Positions 51,683 through 64,000 of a stretch of DNA of 64,000 nt are shown piece by piece (position 1 is the first letter of the stretch; the number at the start of each line of letters is the position of its first letter). The stretch covers positions 53,252,663 to 53,316,662 of the forward strand of contig NC_059500.1 of the NCBI RefSeq assembly GCF_018139145.2, in the 5' to 3' direction. The position numbers and the translations under genes are program-made. The notes under the pieces were generated by a model. The model did no database searches. It was not told where the DNA came from and saw only the letters and a list, made by a program, of their open reading frames with translations. Source of the DNA: Gymnogyps californianus. Lineage: Eukaryota; Chordata; Aves; Accipitriformes; Cathartidae.

Positions 51683-52587
51683 CTGCAAGAGAAGACAGAA
51701 ATTTGTAAGTGACAAGTAATTGAATATGCCGCAGTTTGCAGTAAAGAAAGTCGAAAACAAAAACCCCACATGTGAAAACCAACTCTACTTTAATCAAAAC
51801 TTTCCTTTTTCCCTCTTCCTCACTTCTTCAGGGGGTAAGGACCATTCAAGAGAAGACACTATCTGAACAAATGTGACACACTAGGATTCCACAAAGGTAC
51901 TTATGGACACTCCATTGTTTGATTAACTCCTACAGGTTAAGACCAAAATGAAACTATAGCATTTTTTTTTGCTCTGTTAGCTGTTCTTGATAGTTTTAAG
52001 CATAATACCATGTTGAATCCAGAGACTGCATATATCTTTAGTGGCGTCACAATTTTCTTATTTTTAAAAATAACTCATGTAGTATCCACCTGACCCAAAG
52101 GTCTTTACCCACATATACAGCTCTAGCTTTTAACTCTTCAAAACAAAATGCATACGAGTACCATATCAAGTTACAGTTTTGCCCAGGTGTTTCTACAAAG
52201 AGGAAGAAACAAGCAAGAGAGGGGTCTATTAAGTTTAAAGGTCTAGAAGAGTGTGTTATAAACATGTAATCTGACCTTCTGTGCAATGCAGACGCTAAAA
52301 TCTTATGCAGTCCTTTCCTCATCAACTTTGCTCTAGTCCCTGCCTTTAGTGCCCCAAAGAATTTTTGCATTGTTTTTCTTTACAAATTACACATATAGGT
52401 GGAATATTTTAGACTTATTTGAATACTCTCTTAATGATGATCATGAAAATGCAGAGGAATTTTCACTTGGAATACCATAGATGCTGAGACAATTTTCAGA
52501 CTGAAGTTACTGTACTTAACGCTCCAAAATACTTAATATTAGGAGACTGCAATAAGTAAATCAATGTGCCTACAGCACATAAACTAT

Positions 52588-53135
52588 TGGGGTGGGTTAA
52601 CCTTGGCTGGCTGCCAGGTGCCCACCAACCTCATCTCTCTTTCGCCTTCCTCAGCAGAACAGGGGGAGAAAATAAGATGAAAAAGCTCATGGGTTGAGAT
52701 AAGGACAGGGAGATCACTGACCAGTTACCATTGCAGACTCAACTTGAGGAAATTAAATTAATTTATTGTCAGTTAATAACAGATTAGGATAGTGAGAAAC
52801 AAGAACAAAACTAAAACCAGCTTCTGTCACCCCCCTTTTTCCCAGGCTCAACTTCACTACTGACTCTGGTGTCTGCAGGGCTGTTTCTCTCACGTTTTCC
52901 TCACTCCTCTCTCTCACAGCTGCTGCACAGTGGTTTTTACCCTCTCTTAAATATGCTATTACAGAGGCACCACCAGAGTTGCTGATGGGCTCAGCTTTGG
53001 GCAGCGGCGGGTTCATTTTGGAGCCAGCTGGACCTGGCTCTGTCTGACATAGGGGCAGCTCCTGATCCCTTCTCACAGAAGCCACTGCTGCAGCCCCCCT
53101 ACACTACCAAAACCTTGCCATGTAAACCCAGTACA
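52588..53135 (-). mobile_element. Solo LTR, avian ERV family, KDM4C-sense
   Basis: 548-bp element. On the minus strand it begins TGTACTGGGTTTACATGGCA and ends with the complement of TGGGGTGGGTTAACCTTGGC. It has a TATA-like TATTTAAG (52946-52953) and an AATAAA poly(A) signal (52762-52767) in the same orientation. I recognise the family from other bird genomes; longer copies there carry internal tandem repeats that are absent here. The flanks actat (left) and attac (right) differ by two C/T changes, so a target duplication is possible but eroded. It lies in the same orientation as KDM4C, so its poly(A) signal could in principle act on the host transcript. The 110-residue minus-strand open frame at 52753-53085 is LTR sequence, not a gene. 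Confidence 0.85.
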
Positions 53136-56100
53136 ATTACTCGGATTAAAAGCAAATTGACTAGCTAAAACATACAGTCTCAAATGGAAAAACTTTTAAA
53201 GAACTTAGCGTTATAGTTAAATAACTCTGTTAAAGGGCAAAACTGAGACAGTATTTTCTTTCAGGTAAACAGAGATACATAAAAAAACCTGTTAAATGCA
53301 TGGCCTGACTTTCTGGTTTGTTACAGCTAGTTTTATCACCTCTTTTAAACAAGGAGGGTGTTTAATCATAGAAAAGTTGAAACACACAAGGGACTGAATG
53401 CAACTTCTCTACTAGCTAGCTTTCTGTGTGCTGGACGCGTATTTCTTTATCTGCTATTTCCACCTATCAATTCTAGTCCACCTCTCTTCCTCTTGAAATC
53501 AGAAGACATATAATGAAAAGAAGGCATCTGAGTTGTATTAAAAATGCTTGCTTTCCTTTCAATATGTCAACACCAATATGCTGTATATTCACAGCGCTGC
53601 CGTCTAATGGGAGATGGAATGGAAAGAAGAAAAAAAATTCAACATAGAAACTGTAATGTTATGCAGCTGTCTTTAATGATAGTTTTTACCCAAAATATGA
53701 TTAGAATTTTCCTTTTTCAAACAACATGTATATACGTACATATACACACATTCTGTAAAGACTTAAACTTATTTGAAATAGTGTGTCTCATTCAGAGAGT
53801 CCTTGATCAGTCACAACGAACAGTAACAGAAAAGCAGTTATACACTGGAAAGGTATATAGATGGTCCACTGTAATATTTTTAACTTTTAAAAATGAAATT
53901 TGTAACATAAAGACAACCAACGCTGGATTTTCTCTCCATTTACACACAAAATCCTTTCATATTCAAGCCATGTTGCTACACACCAATTAGAAATGGTTGT
54001 TAAAGCGAAAACCTAGAGGATTACTGTTTTTGCTGTTAGATACCAAAACTTCCAGTGGTTTGGAAGAAAATAATTATTTAAGTCAGCATCAAAGTATCAA
54101 AGAAGAAAATACATCAAGAAATAAAATGTATTCTATGATGAAATGATAACAATAATATATAAAAAGACTCAAAATAAATTATGTGTAAATGACGCACAGA
54201 ATTTCTGTCTTTCAGTAATCTTTCATCAGTTTCCACTACATTTTAATAGAACTACTGCAAATTATTTTAAAAAAACAGGCAGGTATTAGAAATATCATAG
54301 AATTTTTTAGAAATTTTAAAACTTCTAAAAACATATGCTTCTGAGTAAAAAGTAATGGAGAAACATCATGCTCAACAGTATTACTGCTTGCCTGAAAATA
54401 CAGAAGACAGGCTTCTAGGCACTAAATGAGCCAAGAAAAAAAAAAAATCTGTTGCTTTGATAAATAATCTGGGGGATTTTTTGTTCTTGGTGGTGGTGGT
54501 GATGGTTTTTAATGTTTTTTCTTCATTTCCCATTTGACTGACTTGCAGCTGACAGTTATATGGCTTCCTGCTCCCAAGACAAAAAAGTGACTGAAAGATT
54601 CTCTCTAAAACAAAACTAAATGTCATTCTGTTGAAGAAGCCTCTAGGGACAGACACAAACTGGACATGCCACTGTCTACTAAAATACTCAGTGATACTTT
54701 CATGGTTCACAATAATTTTGGAAGCATCTTTTAATATTTTTAAAAGTAAATGCAAAATCAAAGTTGTTGGATCACCATGTAAAATACAGCTGATGTTGCC
54801 ATAGATAAACATCACAACCTTTGCATTGGAAAGAATTGTTTTCCATATGCAGTAGAATTAGTCTGATATATATTCTTCAATTAAAGATTAGTATGACAAT
54901 CAGAATACTTAAGGGAACAGAACGCTCTCACAATTCTTTGATATTACTATTAACATCATCAACGTCACCATTACTATTATTATTTATCCTATCATAAAGA
55001 TACAGCTTGGAGGTAAGCAATTCAAATAACATTTAGTAGTAGCTGCAAACCTTTATAGCACTGAATTGGAAGAAAAATGTTTCAGCAACTTTAACTAATT
55101 GGTATAACTAAATGTGAGATATATTTGTAATATGAGAAAATTACCTAGGAGACACATACTTGGCCAAAAGATTTTTTTTTCAAATACTTGCTATTTGTGA
55201 GTGGAAAAAAGAATAATTATTTTGTACTTAAAAAAGTTAAATTCTTCCCATTTTGGACTCTGACTCAGGAAAATTTAAAGGAATACAACAAGCTTCTAGA
55301 TTTATGTATATTAGAGTCAGATACATACTTAAGCACATTTTAAAACAGGCATTTTTCTCCTAGTTGCTCTCACTGAGGTAATCATAGAATTTATGTTTTG
55401 ATCAGCAGCATGTTGACCCACTAACATCTATGCTAGTACCTAAGAACAGCTCTTGAAAAACATTTTATATCATTAAGAATCAAGTACTTGTCTTAAGGGT
55501 CTTTCTAATACTCCATCATTAATGTTAAACTCTTTCATCAAACAGAATCACTGGATTTTTAAAATTAACATAAAAATATTCACTCTGTAGACAGTATCAT
55601 ATTTTGCTGCAACAGAAAGCAAATAGACAATTTATCTTATTATTTGACTAGTAGAAGGGGAGTAGTATTTCTTAGTACCACAGTTCTAAGCACAGAAATG
55701 TATATCCAGAGTCAGGCCTTTGTGGTTTGCATTTTTCTTTTTTAGTTCAATGACGTATACCTGATGATGTACCTTCAAAGATGTGAAATTATGTCTTTAT
55801 CCACAAAAATATCTTCTCAACCTAAACATCAGTTGTTATACTACAGTGTTACAATATTTAACACATTAAGCTTAAAATATCTGGAGGATTTTGGACATTT
55901 TGCACTCAGTATTGCATTTTTTAATTAAAATGTGATTTTCACTATATCTGAAATCTACTTTAGTTAAAATTCTTCCAAAGTATTAATTTGAAGAAGAATA
56001 GTAGTACTGTGTTAGGCTAAATTTTTGTCCTTCCTTTACATAATCATTTCAGAAAAAAAGAGGCACCTAATTCACGTTGCAACTGCACAGTGTAGGTAAA

Positions 56101-57063
56101 CTCTTTCTACACACCTATGGAACAGCATGTGTGAGAATAACAGTCAAGAGAAACCACGGAAAGTTCTCTTCTTTGTAAAGAGACAATGGATTTTTACAAA
56201 ACACATAACAAACCAACAAATTAGCAGAATGAGGCAAGTATTAGGCTGGTAACCTTCTTTATATGCTATATAAGTCCCAGTCCACAAAGCAAACTCTAAA
56301 AATTATCTAATCAAGCTATTTTTCACTGATACACCTTCCTAACTGCTTATAATGATTAAAGCTTTCTTCATGGTACAGTGGCAATGATGTATTTATTGGA
56401 GAGAGACATTTTAAATAATTTAGAGTCTTCTTACCAGCTTAACTTCAACTGCACTTTATAGACTATTTCACCCACTATATTCCACTCTCCTTGCAATACT
56501 TCAAATGAATCATGTTCAAACAACGTAAAAAATGTGTTTTGATAAACAACGTTTTAAAAGGTGCTGCAACTGGAACTGCTTCCTGTGGACTACCTGTAGA
56601 AGTGCTTGATAGGTACTGTTTGTTAGGAGGACAGGATTTAATAAATCCTGGTAACAATAACCGGTTTTTGCTATGGAATCAGGCAGTGATATATTTTCAC
56701 ACTGACCTTCTGGCAACTTGTAGGCAGTGTTGCAGAAACCTTTGCTATCAGTTAGCCATCTGTGCAAGCTTCAATAAAGCAAGCCTTCCTTTGTTAAGTC
56801 ATAGAGAGTACACTCACTTTTCCCTGACGTATCCAGTCACACACAACAAAAATACAAATTCAAAACACCACTCTTTTTTTAAGGTTCTTTTTATACACAT
56901 TCCACGATGTTTTGGGTAAATAATAGAACAAAATATTTCTAATAAATTCATTATTTGTATTCATATATGCATAAGCAAATAGTCTGCAATATTTTAAAAA
57001 TAGTCCAATATTTAAATAGTGCATTACAAAATATCTGGGGTTTTTGTTGATTCCTATTTCCAA

Positions 57064-57271
57064 TTTATTTTACACCTACACATAATGCCACCTACACATT
57101 CTTACACAAAAAAAGACTCAATTTGTATTACGTAGAACTGATTCCATCAGCATCAGATGCCATTGGAAAAATGTGGCCATTTTCCTCCAGTGCCTTTGAA
57201 ACCTGGGCAACAGAAACAGTGTGACAGGACACAGCTGAAAGAACCCCATCTTTTATTAAATGTTCCACCTC
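57064..57271 (-). other. Open frame with downstream poly(A) signal
   Basis: A minus-strand frame of 47 codons (57271-57128, stop TAA) includes VEHLIKDGVLSAVSCHTVSV and AQVSKALEENGHIFPMASDA. AATAAA follows 59 nt downstream at 57069-57064. An acceptor-like GTTCTTTCAG sits inside, at about 57227. The composition looks protein-like, but I recognise no family, and no upstream exon or initiating Met was found. It could be a 3' terminal exon relic, a 5'-truncated retrocopy or chance. Confidence 0.25.
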
Positions 57272-58182
57272 TCAGCCCTTCTTTCTTTTTATCTTACCTG
57301 CCTGTTACATCTTTTTGATTATACTCTTTCTTGTCATTCCTCATCTTGATTACACAAATTCCACAGTTATTATCATGGATTTATTTACAGAAAGTTTACT
57401 ACTATCAGGCATAAAAAAGGAATTCACAAATGACCCAAGTACAGCAATTCTGAACAATTACATACATCCTTAGCTCATTAATTACAGCAAAGGGATAGTT
57501 GTAACATATTGTAGGTAAGAAGTCAGTATAACAGGAAACCCAGCAAGGAAATGTTCCTTCTTTATTCCAAATAAACTCAAAATAAAATCGAAAGGTTATC
57601 AATTTGAAAATTGTATTCCTACATACCAGCTGGGAAAAACTTCAAGTTAGAACTCTACATATTGCAGATTAAAGGGGTTCTGGAAGACAGACACAGATAT
57701 TCACTTGGTATGAGCAGACAGGCTGAGGAATAAGAACTTCTTCTGTTATTTTGGAGCGTTGCTTATTGGCTAAAATAAACTGTTACCTCCACTGGATTAT
57801 TTAAGACCGTTTTCTGGCACAATTAATATATCTGTGTATCACTACTAATGTTGCTAGTTATTCCAGCAAGTCAAATTATTGTTAGGACTTTCAGAAGTCT
57901 TTTTTAAACTCAGGTTCAGATTTAACAATAATTGAAGATTCACAGTAGTATAACCAGATGAGTAGACACATATTTTTCCACAACAATTCGAATTTTACAC
58001 TAGCTGCCACTATTAAAAACTATGGTTGCATTTACACGTGATAATGCTCACAGACAGATCATGTTGAAAAATAAATAATATTAAGACTTATCTGAAGCCT
58101 TAGAACTGTTGAGCATTCCTCCGTGTTGCTTCTGCACAGCACAGCAACTGGAGTACTGACTTGCCCTTATATAAATGAAATT

Positions 58183-58218
58183 ATAAACTACTTTGTAATG
58201 ATAAACTACTTTGTAAAG
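58183..58218 (+). repeat. 18-bp tandem duplication
   Basis: ATAAACTACTTTGTAATG followed immediately by ATAAACTACTTTGTAAAG; one mismatch. Confidence 0.9.
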
Positions 58219-59399
58219 TTCAGAAAATATTTTTTTCTAAACATTTTGAAGATGTTCTAAAATGTCATGACACATTTTTCTCAGGTTTCACCTTTAGCAT
58301 CTAGAACATTGTATTAAGGGATGTTAAAACCAGTAAATTCATGTTATCTATGGTAAATCACAGTACATAATGACTTCTGCCTGGGGGAAGAAGAAGAAAG
58401 CAATGAAATTCCAATCAGAGGGAAAAGCTGTGGCCAAGTCTCATGTGAAGCATGTAAAGCACCATCATACTCGTTAAGTTTCTCTAAGGTATATGATAAA
58501 TTCTTGCAAAAGGTTGGCTCAGTTTTTCAAGATTTAGATGCCCAAAATTCATCACATATGTACATATTCTAGCTTCTGTAAATGCTGAGTCAAACAGCAG
58601 GCTGAATCAACCACTGTTTGGTTTATGTATCAATAACCTCTCTGCTCCAACTGTTAAGTGTCATTCTTAACTGAAAATTCACAGAGGATAAGAACTACAA
58701 AAAATAACACCTAACAGATTTATTCTAGATTGTCAATCTACTGAATCCGTTTTTGGCTGATATGACTCTTAAATCGAGTTTGTGTCTCCCAAAGACACTT
58801 CATTTGTACTCTTGCTCAGCAAAGCAGAACAATATTTAGAAAACCTATATACCTTCCAACAGATAATGAAAAAATCTGTAGTTCTATACACCTTCATACC
58901 AGGAATTTCAGGCTGCTTTGCAAATATTAATGTTTCTTCCTGATAACAGAGAAGAAGAAACCAGACCACAGAAAGGCTTGTTTGTCAAGGTCACAAGGCA
59001 AGCCACAATCAGAACTGAGACTAGAATATATTTGATTTTCAGTTCCCTGCTCCAGATGTTAGACCTTATTTCTACACTGAACAGAGGAAAAGAGAATTAT
59101 TTTCCCAGTTCTTAAAATAACTTTTTTTCCAAAGCTCTCCTACTATTCCAATTCTATTACAGAGAGGGGAAAAAAAAAAAAAAGAGGGCAGAAAAATATT
59201 AGTGAAAAAAATAATTATATGGTCCTACCATGTTTTTTAAAAGGTAATAAAACCCCAGAAATTTCAAATAATCTGCAGGTATCTATTAACATAGCTTATC
59301 CTTTAACAAAAGATGGAAAGGAAAGAAACTGTAGCTATGCAATGTTCTGCCACTATTTAAATCCAAACTAAGTAAGCAATGGAGCATTAAAGAAATGGA

Positions 59400-59500
59400 G
59401 ATATTAAAAAAAAAAAAAAAACACATAAAACCAAAATCAGAAAACCAAAAAACACACCTCCAACCCTCAAAAAAAAAAAAAAAAAACCCCAAAAAACCCA
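59400..59500 (+). repeat. A-rich low-complexity tract
   Basis: Two A runs of 16-18 bases (59406-59421 and 59469-59486) separated by A/C-rich sequence. Open frames across it are artefacts of the composition. Confidence 0.9.
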
Positions 59501-62500
59501 ATCCTGTCAGAAACAATGCAAAGAAAAAGCACCAAATTAGAACAAACTTCAAAAGGAAGATTTTCTGTCATTGTTAAGTAAACCATGCAGCCAAGAACAA
59601 CGCTATGTTGATGCTGTGTTGACACGTCAAGAAGAGCAGCTTTGTGACACAGGTTGTCTAGGTTTGGGAAGGAAGGAGAGGATGAGAAAGTAGGAGGAAA
59701 TGTCAGTAAGACAGAAACTGCAGAATCCTCTATGACTTTTTCCTCTAATAAATAAAAGCTGTATGGAAAACCCATCAAAAGTTTTCAGTGTTCAGACACT
59801 GACACACTCTTGCTATAAGCCGTCTTGCAGGCCTATGAACCAAACCCCTCAAATGTTCCTACCAGGGTACTGAAGTGCCAAGTTGAGCATGAAAACAGTA
59901 ACAACACTAAAAGAATGAAATCTACTCACAACACAACTCTTATCGTTAGTATCTTGGAACACTGGGCTCAACTATTAAAATTACTCAAATATATAACTTG
60001 CAAAAATGTGAAACAAAAGAGTGGAACCAGAGCATTACGTATTTCACCTGCCACAGAGGAAAGAGTAGCTGAACCGAAGGAAAATCCATTGCATGAAGTA
60101 TGCATTGAAAATGGGGTGAAAATACCCCTAGACATTTTTGGAAGAAATGGAATATGTTTCTGTTGACTAAAGCTCTCATACAAAAGAACAGACTCACTGA
60201 TGCAAAGCAAAGTCCCTTCTAGCAAGCACTGGGTTATCAACAAATACATCACTGTCACTGAAGATCCTACAGAAACATCTGCCAATAGTCATGGAAAATT
60301 GAACCCATTCCTAGAAAATATGAGTTTCCAGCTAACAAATATGATAGACAAACAGAAAGGCTCAGTGTAAACAGAGATTGTATTCAATTTAAACTCCTAA
60401 TGAAAAAAAATGACAGACCATTCAAAGCAACAGAATTTCCTTCCACTCAAGTGAAGAAAGAAATGAAGGAACAATGATGTTGACAAGGCAGGCCTTTCTG
60501 GCTTATGGTTTCTAAAAGACTGATAATCAAATGAAGGACTTGACAGAAGATGATGACCAACATTCCTCTTACCTCAGATAATTTACCATGCCCTAGAGCT
60601 GGAAAATAAACATTACTTCACTATTCACTGAAGTGGTTATATTGCTGAAATGATCACGGTTCCTACGCTGACAGCTATGGATATAAGGCAGGAACTTTCC
60701 CGAAAGAGATCTAACAATTCTGTTCTAGTGGTGGTCAAGCTTTTCAGGGAACAGTAAAAACAAAACACACTAACTCTGCAGCTATATCAGATAAATCTAT
60801 TTAATTTGTTTATATGTTCAGCAGCCCATAAAAGAGAATGAGAGCAAACTAAGTATCACCAAGAGTTACAATAGATAAGAATGAATATGAAACTGGTATA
60901 TGGAGCTCAGTGTGGAGCATGCAGGCTCATTATTAGATAAGAAATTGAAAACCATTTACTAAGGTACCAGAATTACTTGCCATGTCTTTGGTTCAATACA
61001 TTTTATTAAACCAGTCTATAACAGGACTGCTCTCTATCCATTAGCTCTTTGTCTTACAAAAGTCTAGTGTAGCTAATATCTCCCAGTATCAGTATTACTC
61101 GGAATAAAAGCACTGACTTGCCATTAGCCTATTCAGAAGTAGGGTAGATGGTCAAATTATTGACCCAAGAAATATCTGGTAGCATCAAAGACTGCACAGA
61201 CAACAAAAAATAGACACATTTGAAAAAACAATTTTTCTAATTTTAGTCTGAGTTTCACTTTGTGACACATTAGATAGGACTGTTTTGCTTCCCAGGACAT
61301 ACAAAATGAAAAAAGTTTGGTATTACAGAGCATTACCACCATATCGTCCTGGACACTAAAAGAACTTCAGAACCAAAACCTATACAGATATGTAAAAGGA
61401 CAGCCACACTCATACATCCACATAAGATCCTCCAGCCATCCTCTGAAGCTGGGAAGGTAGTACGACCAGAGATCTGTGTGGTTGCAAAGCATAAAAGTAT
61501 CATTACTTTCTTGGCTAGGTGACCGCACTATTAACCTGTTGATATCAACTTATACTATACACCACCACAACTCCTTGGCATTAGGAGGTTGTGAAGAGGC
61601 ATGATCAAAACAGTTTTGTCTTCATCAGTAAGTAGTCATGGACGATTCTTGACATGCCAAGTGTACTTAAACTAAAACCTCTTTACTATGCCTTAGTATT
61701 TTTAAATCTGCATACAATTAAATGCGTGCTAACTGGCAAACTTTTAAAAACACTTTTCTAATATGGGTAAGGGAAAAGGCTGTGAAGTGAAGATGGAAGG
61801 CTTACAAACTACTCTAGCGAGGGTTATGACACTGTAAGAGTAACTTGCCAAAAATGTTACCAAATGCTGATCATTTGTAGCAAGTAGATTCAAAAGGCAT
61901 CACACTGTTATGATGACTTTGCTCTTATCAAACAGTGTGCTTAGTTTAGTTTTTTCTTTTCTTTTTTTTATTAAACAGAATGCAATAAAGAATGTGTGTC
62001 ATTTTATCATTATTCATTTTGAGTGGCTGTAGAAGATAAAAGGATCATTTAAGATCTATATGCCTTCTTTCAATAATTACTTTCTAAAGTAATCAGAATT
62101 GCCATCAGCCAATTGTTCCTTATGTTTTGACAAAAGATCAGGATTCTGCTTGTGAGAGAGTGACAATATGATGTGCTGCTTATTGAATTTTTCTGCCAAA
62201 TGAATAGGAGATATTTTCCCACAACACTGCAGGGAGATAAAGAATTTCTGTAGTCATAAAGTCTAATAAAACTAATGAAGCTTCTATAGGCAAAACAAAA
62301 ATATGGCTAGCTTCTTGTGGACTGCACCCAAAATTTAGGATAAATAGTTCATTAAGAGTAGCTATTTGATGTTTTCAAGACAATCAGGTAACCAGATTTA
62401 CCTCTTCATAATCAGCTCATCTAGGATATTAAATATAAGTATTTTTAACTAAGGATTTCGGGTGAGCACAAAAACCTAAATACTGCATTTCTGATGCTGT

Positions 62501-64000
62501 CATATCCTTAAGAACATTTGGTTTAATCAGACAGACACAAGACTTTATGCATGGAGTTCACATTACTGTGGTTCTTACAAACCATAAAATGTATTCTTTT
62601 AATGATTTTTAGTCCATTTTAAAAAATACATTTATTCCACCTGAAATAAATAAAACTGCTATTGAAATTTAAAGGGTTTAACTTCATAGAAATATCTTGT
62701 TTGCATTTCATGCAAAAGAATAATGCGCTACATGACCTTCTGTCTGAGAAGCCTTTACAGGAGGTTTGTATTTGGCAGAGAGAGAATTGATAAGACCAAA
62801 CAAATGGTCCTGTATGATATCCTGGTTGCTTTTAATCTGTGAAAAGTCTGTTAATCAGACAGAACACTTCCAAAGAGTGAAAGAGATTTCTGCATCAACT
62901 TTGTATTAACTTCCAACAGTTCCATATATTTCTACAAAATGTTCTATCCGCACTTGCAGCTAGCCTGAAATCTATCATAAAAAAAGCTGGTACCCAATCC
63001 ATAGGCTGGCAGGCAGTGAAGACCAATCTAAGATAACTCAACCTCATTCCAGCCAACTGTATTTCTGGTTTAAAAAACCCCACATCTGTACGTTTTATAC
63101 AGCAACACCAAAAAAAAAAGTCTGTAAATATAGATGTGTAAAAGGAAATTACTATATGCAGTTCTTTTATTTATGCCTTGAAACATGCCTTCCTATTGTG
63201 ATCTATTAACTGTCAAGAAGAAAATCTACATAAGTATGTTCTACATTCACAAATATGTTCTTCAGGAAAAAAAGAAAAAAAAAAATGTGAACAGCAGTAG
63301 CTTTCCATTAAGAAGTGCAAAAGCCATTTTTCCTGGCTGTTTGACACAGTAAACTGAAGTGGGAAAACCAGGTTTAAAAGAAGAGAAAAGAAGAGCAATA
63401 CGAAGTAGTATTGACTATTCTAATGCTACATTAAATAAATTTTATATAGATTCAGTATTGCAAAATTGAAATATTGTGATCTACTCAAGCCCTACTCTGC
63501 CCTTAAACACTTGCACTAAGTTTCCTCTCTATGCAATCAGATAGTTAAACCATTTCTATCAGAGAACTACCTTAATGTAGTACCTAACTTAAAGCAGAAG
63601 AATCAGAATGTTACCCGTTTCCATCATTTTTAATAGATATTTTCCTTGCTTGCTGTGTATCTAAAAAGCTACCAATATTTCAAATAAAGAAAACAATAGC
63701 TTACATTCTGTAATTGTTCTAATTAAGAATCCCAACTCTACAAACAGAATTAAGTTCAATTTCAATGCAGTGTCGAAATTTCTGGGTATTTCCATTCCCT
63801 TTTGAAGAATTGATGATGGAGGTGAAATCCTCAGTTGCAAAGCCTAAAATAGAAGACCTACCATCTTGATGTTCAGTTGTGTGCATTCAAAAATAAAGTC
63901 ATGCTTCCTTGCAGACCTTCATAAGTTTAGGTGATACAACTGTATGTTCTGATTTGCAGCAGCTTTCTCTGTAAGTTCAGGTCTGGCATTCTAACATGAA

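Larger units (their letters stand above)
51683..64000 (-). other. KDM4C: KDM4C intron (5' part incomplete)
   Basis: At least 12.3 kb of intron upstream of the CTCRRDMV exon. The preceding exon, which in mammals ends with the JmjC residues NFAT...GK.AKL, was not found. Contains an antisense LTR (52588-53135), an isolated open frame near 57.2 kb, A-rich tracts near 59.4 kb, and otherwise unremarkable AT-rich DNA. Confidence 0.85.

Noticed and set aside
52753..53085. 110-codon minus-strand open frame
   Set aside because: Lies wholly within the LTR at 52588-53135.
53544..53990. 148-codon plus-strand open frame
   Set aside because: No recognisable domain, AT-driven composition, no splice or promoter context; consistent with chance.
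54381..54815. 144-codon minus-strand open frame
   Set aside because: Contains simple-repeat Thr and Phe runs from (GGT)n and poly(A); no family match; treated as chance.
57271..57330. Strong donor-like AGGCAG|GTAAGA just upstream of the 57.2-kb frame, considered as a preceding exon
   Set aside because: The reading frames on the two sides cannot be joined without a stop, so no two-exon model was built.
59825..60166. 113-codon plus-strand open frame
   Set aside because: Looks hydrophilic and somewhat protein-like, but no family recognised and the length is within chance expectation.
63720..63900. 54-codon minus-strand frame with an acceptor-like ctattttag, considered as a missing JmjC exon
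   Set aside because: The translation does not match any part of the KDM4C JmjC or JmjN domain; a chance frame.
1..64000. tRNA, rRNA, snoRNA, microRNA, CRISPR or bacterial-type operon
   Set aside because: None recognised by eye. The hairpins noted are short and AT-rich and do not resemble microRNA precursors; a covariance-model scan would be the proper test.

Overview
This window is vertebrate nuclear DNA, almost certainly from a bird and probably a neoavian one. It is AT-rich and intron-dominated, carries decayed CR1 LINE copies, and holds two LTR types that I recognise from memory as widespread in neoavian genomes. There is no bacterial-style gene organisation, no CpG island and no promoter of a host gene.

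The only protein-coding gene I can support is the central part of KDM4C (JMJD2C/GASC1), the histone H3K9/H3K36 lysine demethylase, on the minus strand. Seven coding exons run from high to low coordinates: 51682-51489, 48726-48488, 46418-46057, 43686-43575, 23741-23560, 22690-22474 and 21540-21464. Each has usable splice signals. Their phases are compatible throughout and total 1383 nt (461 codons) without a stop. They encode the end of the JmjC domain (with its CxC zinc ligands), the long acidic Ser/Glu-rich linker, the pre-PHD segment and the first part of the PHD finger. The JmjN and catalytic JmjC exons must lie beyond position 64000. The rest of the PHD module and the Tudor domains must lie below position 1. 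I found neither inside the window.

Region by region: 1-21463 is the start of a very long intron with several old antisense CR1 copies (best at 9600-10260 and 16800-18520), low-complexity tracts and one GC-richer coding-like relic at 13393-13647. 21464-23741 is a compact cluster of three exons. 23742-43574 is a 19.8 kb intron containing most of the LTR-derived material: a complete solo LTR (31665-32253), and a decayed short provirus (about 33577-34962) whose LTR has a third copy at 30545-30848. 43575-51682 carries four exons, including the two long linker exons. 51683-64000 is part of another long intron, with an antisense LTR (52588-53135) and an isolated open frame followed by a poly(A) signal (57064-57271).

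I did not find an undescribed biological system. The items most worth checking are the short provirus with a serine-tRNA-like primer binding site and duplicated LTR segment, and the two unidentified coding-like tracts at 13.4 kb and 57.2 kb.
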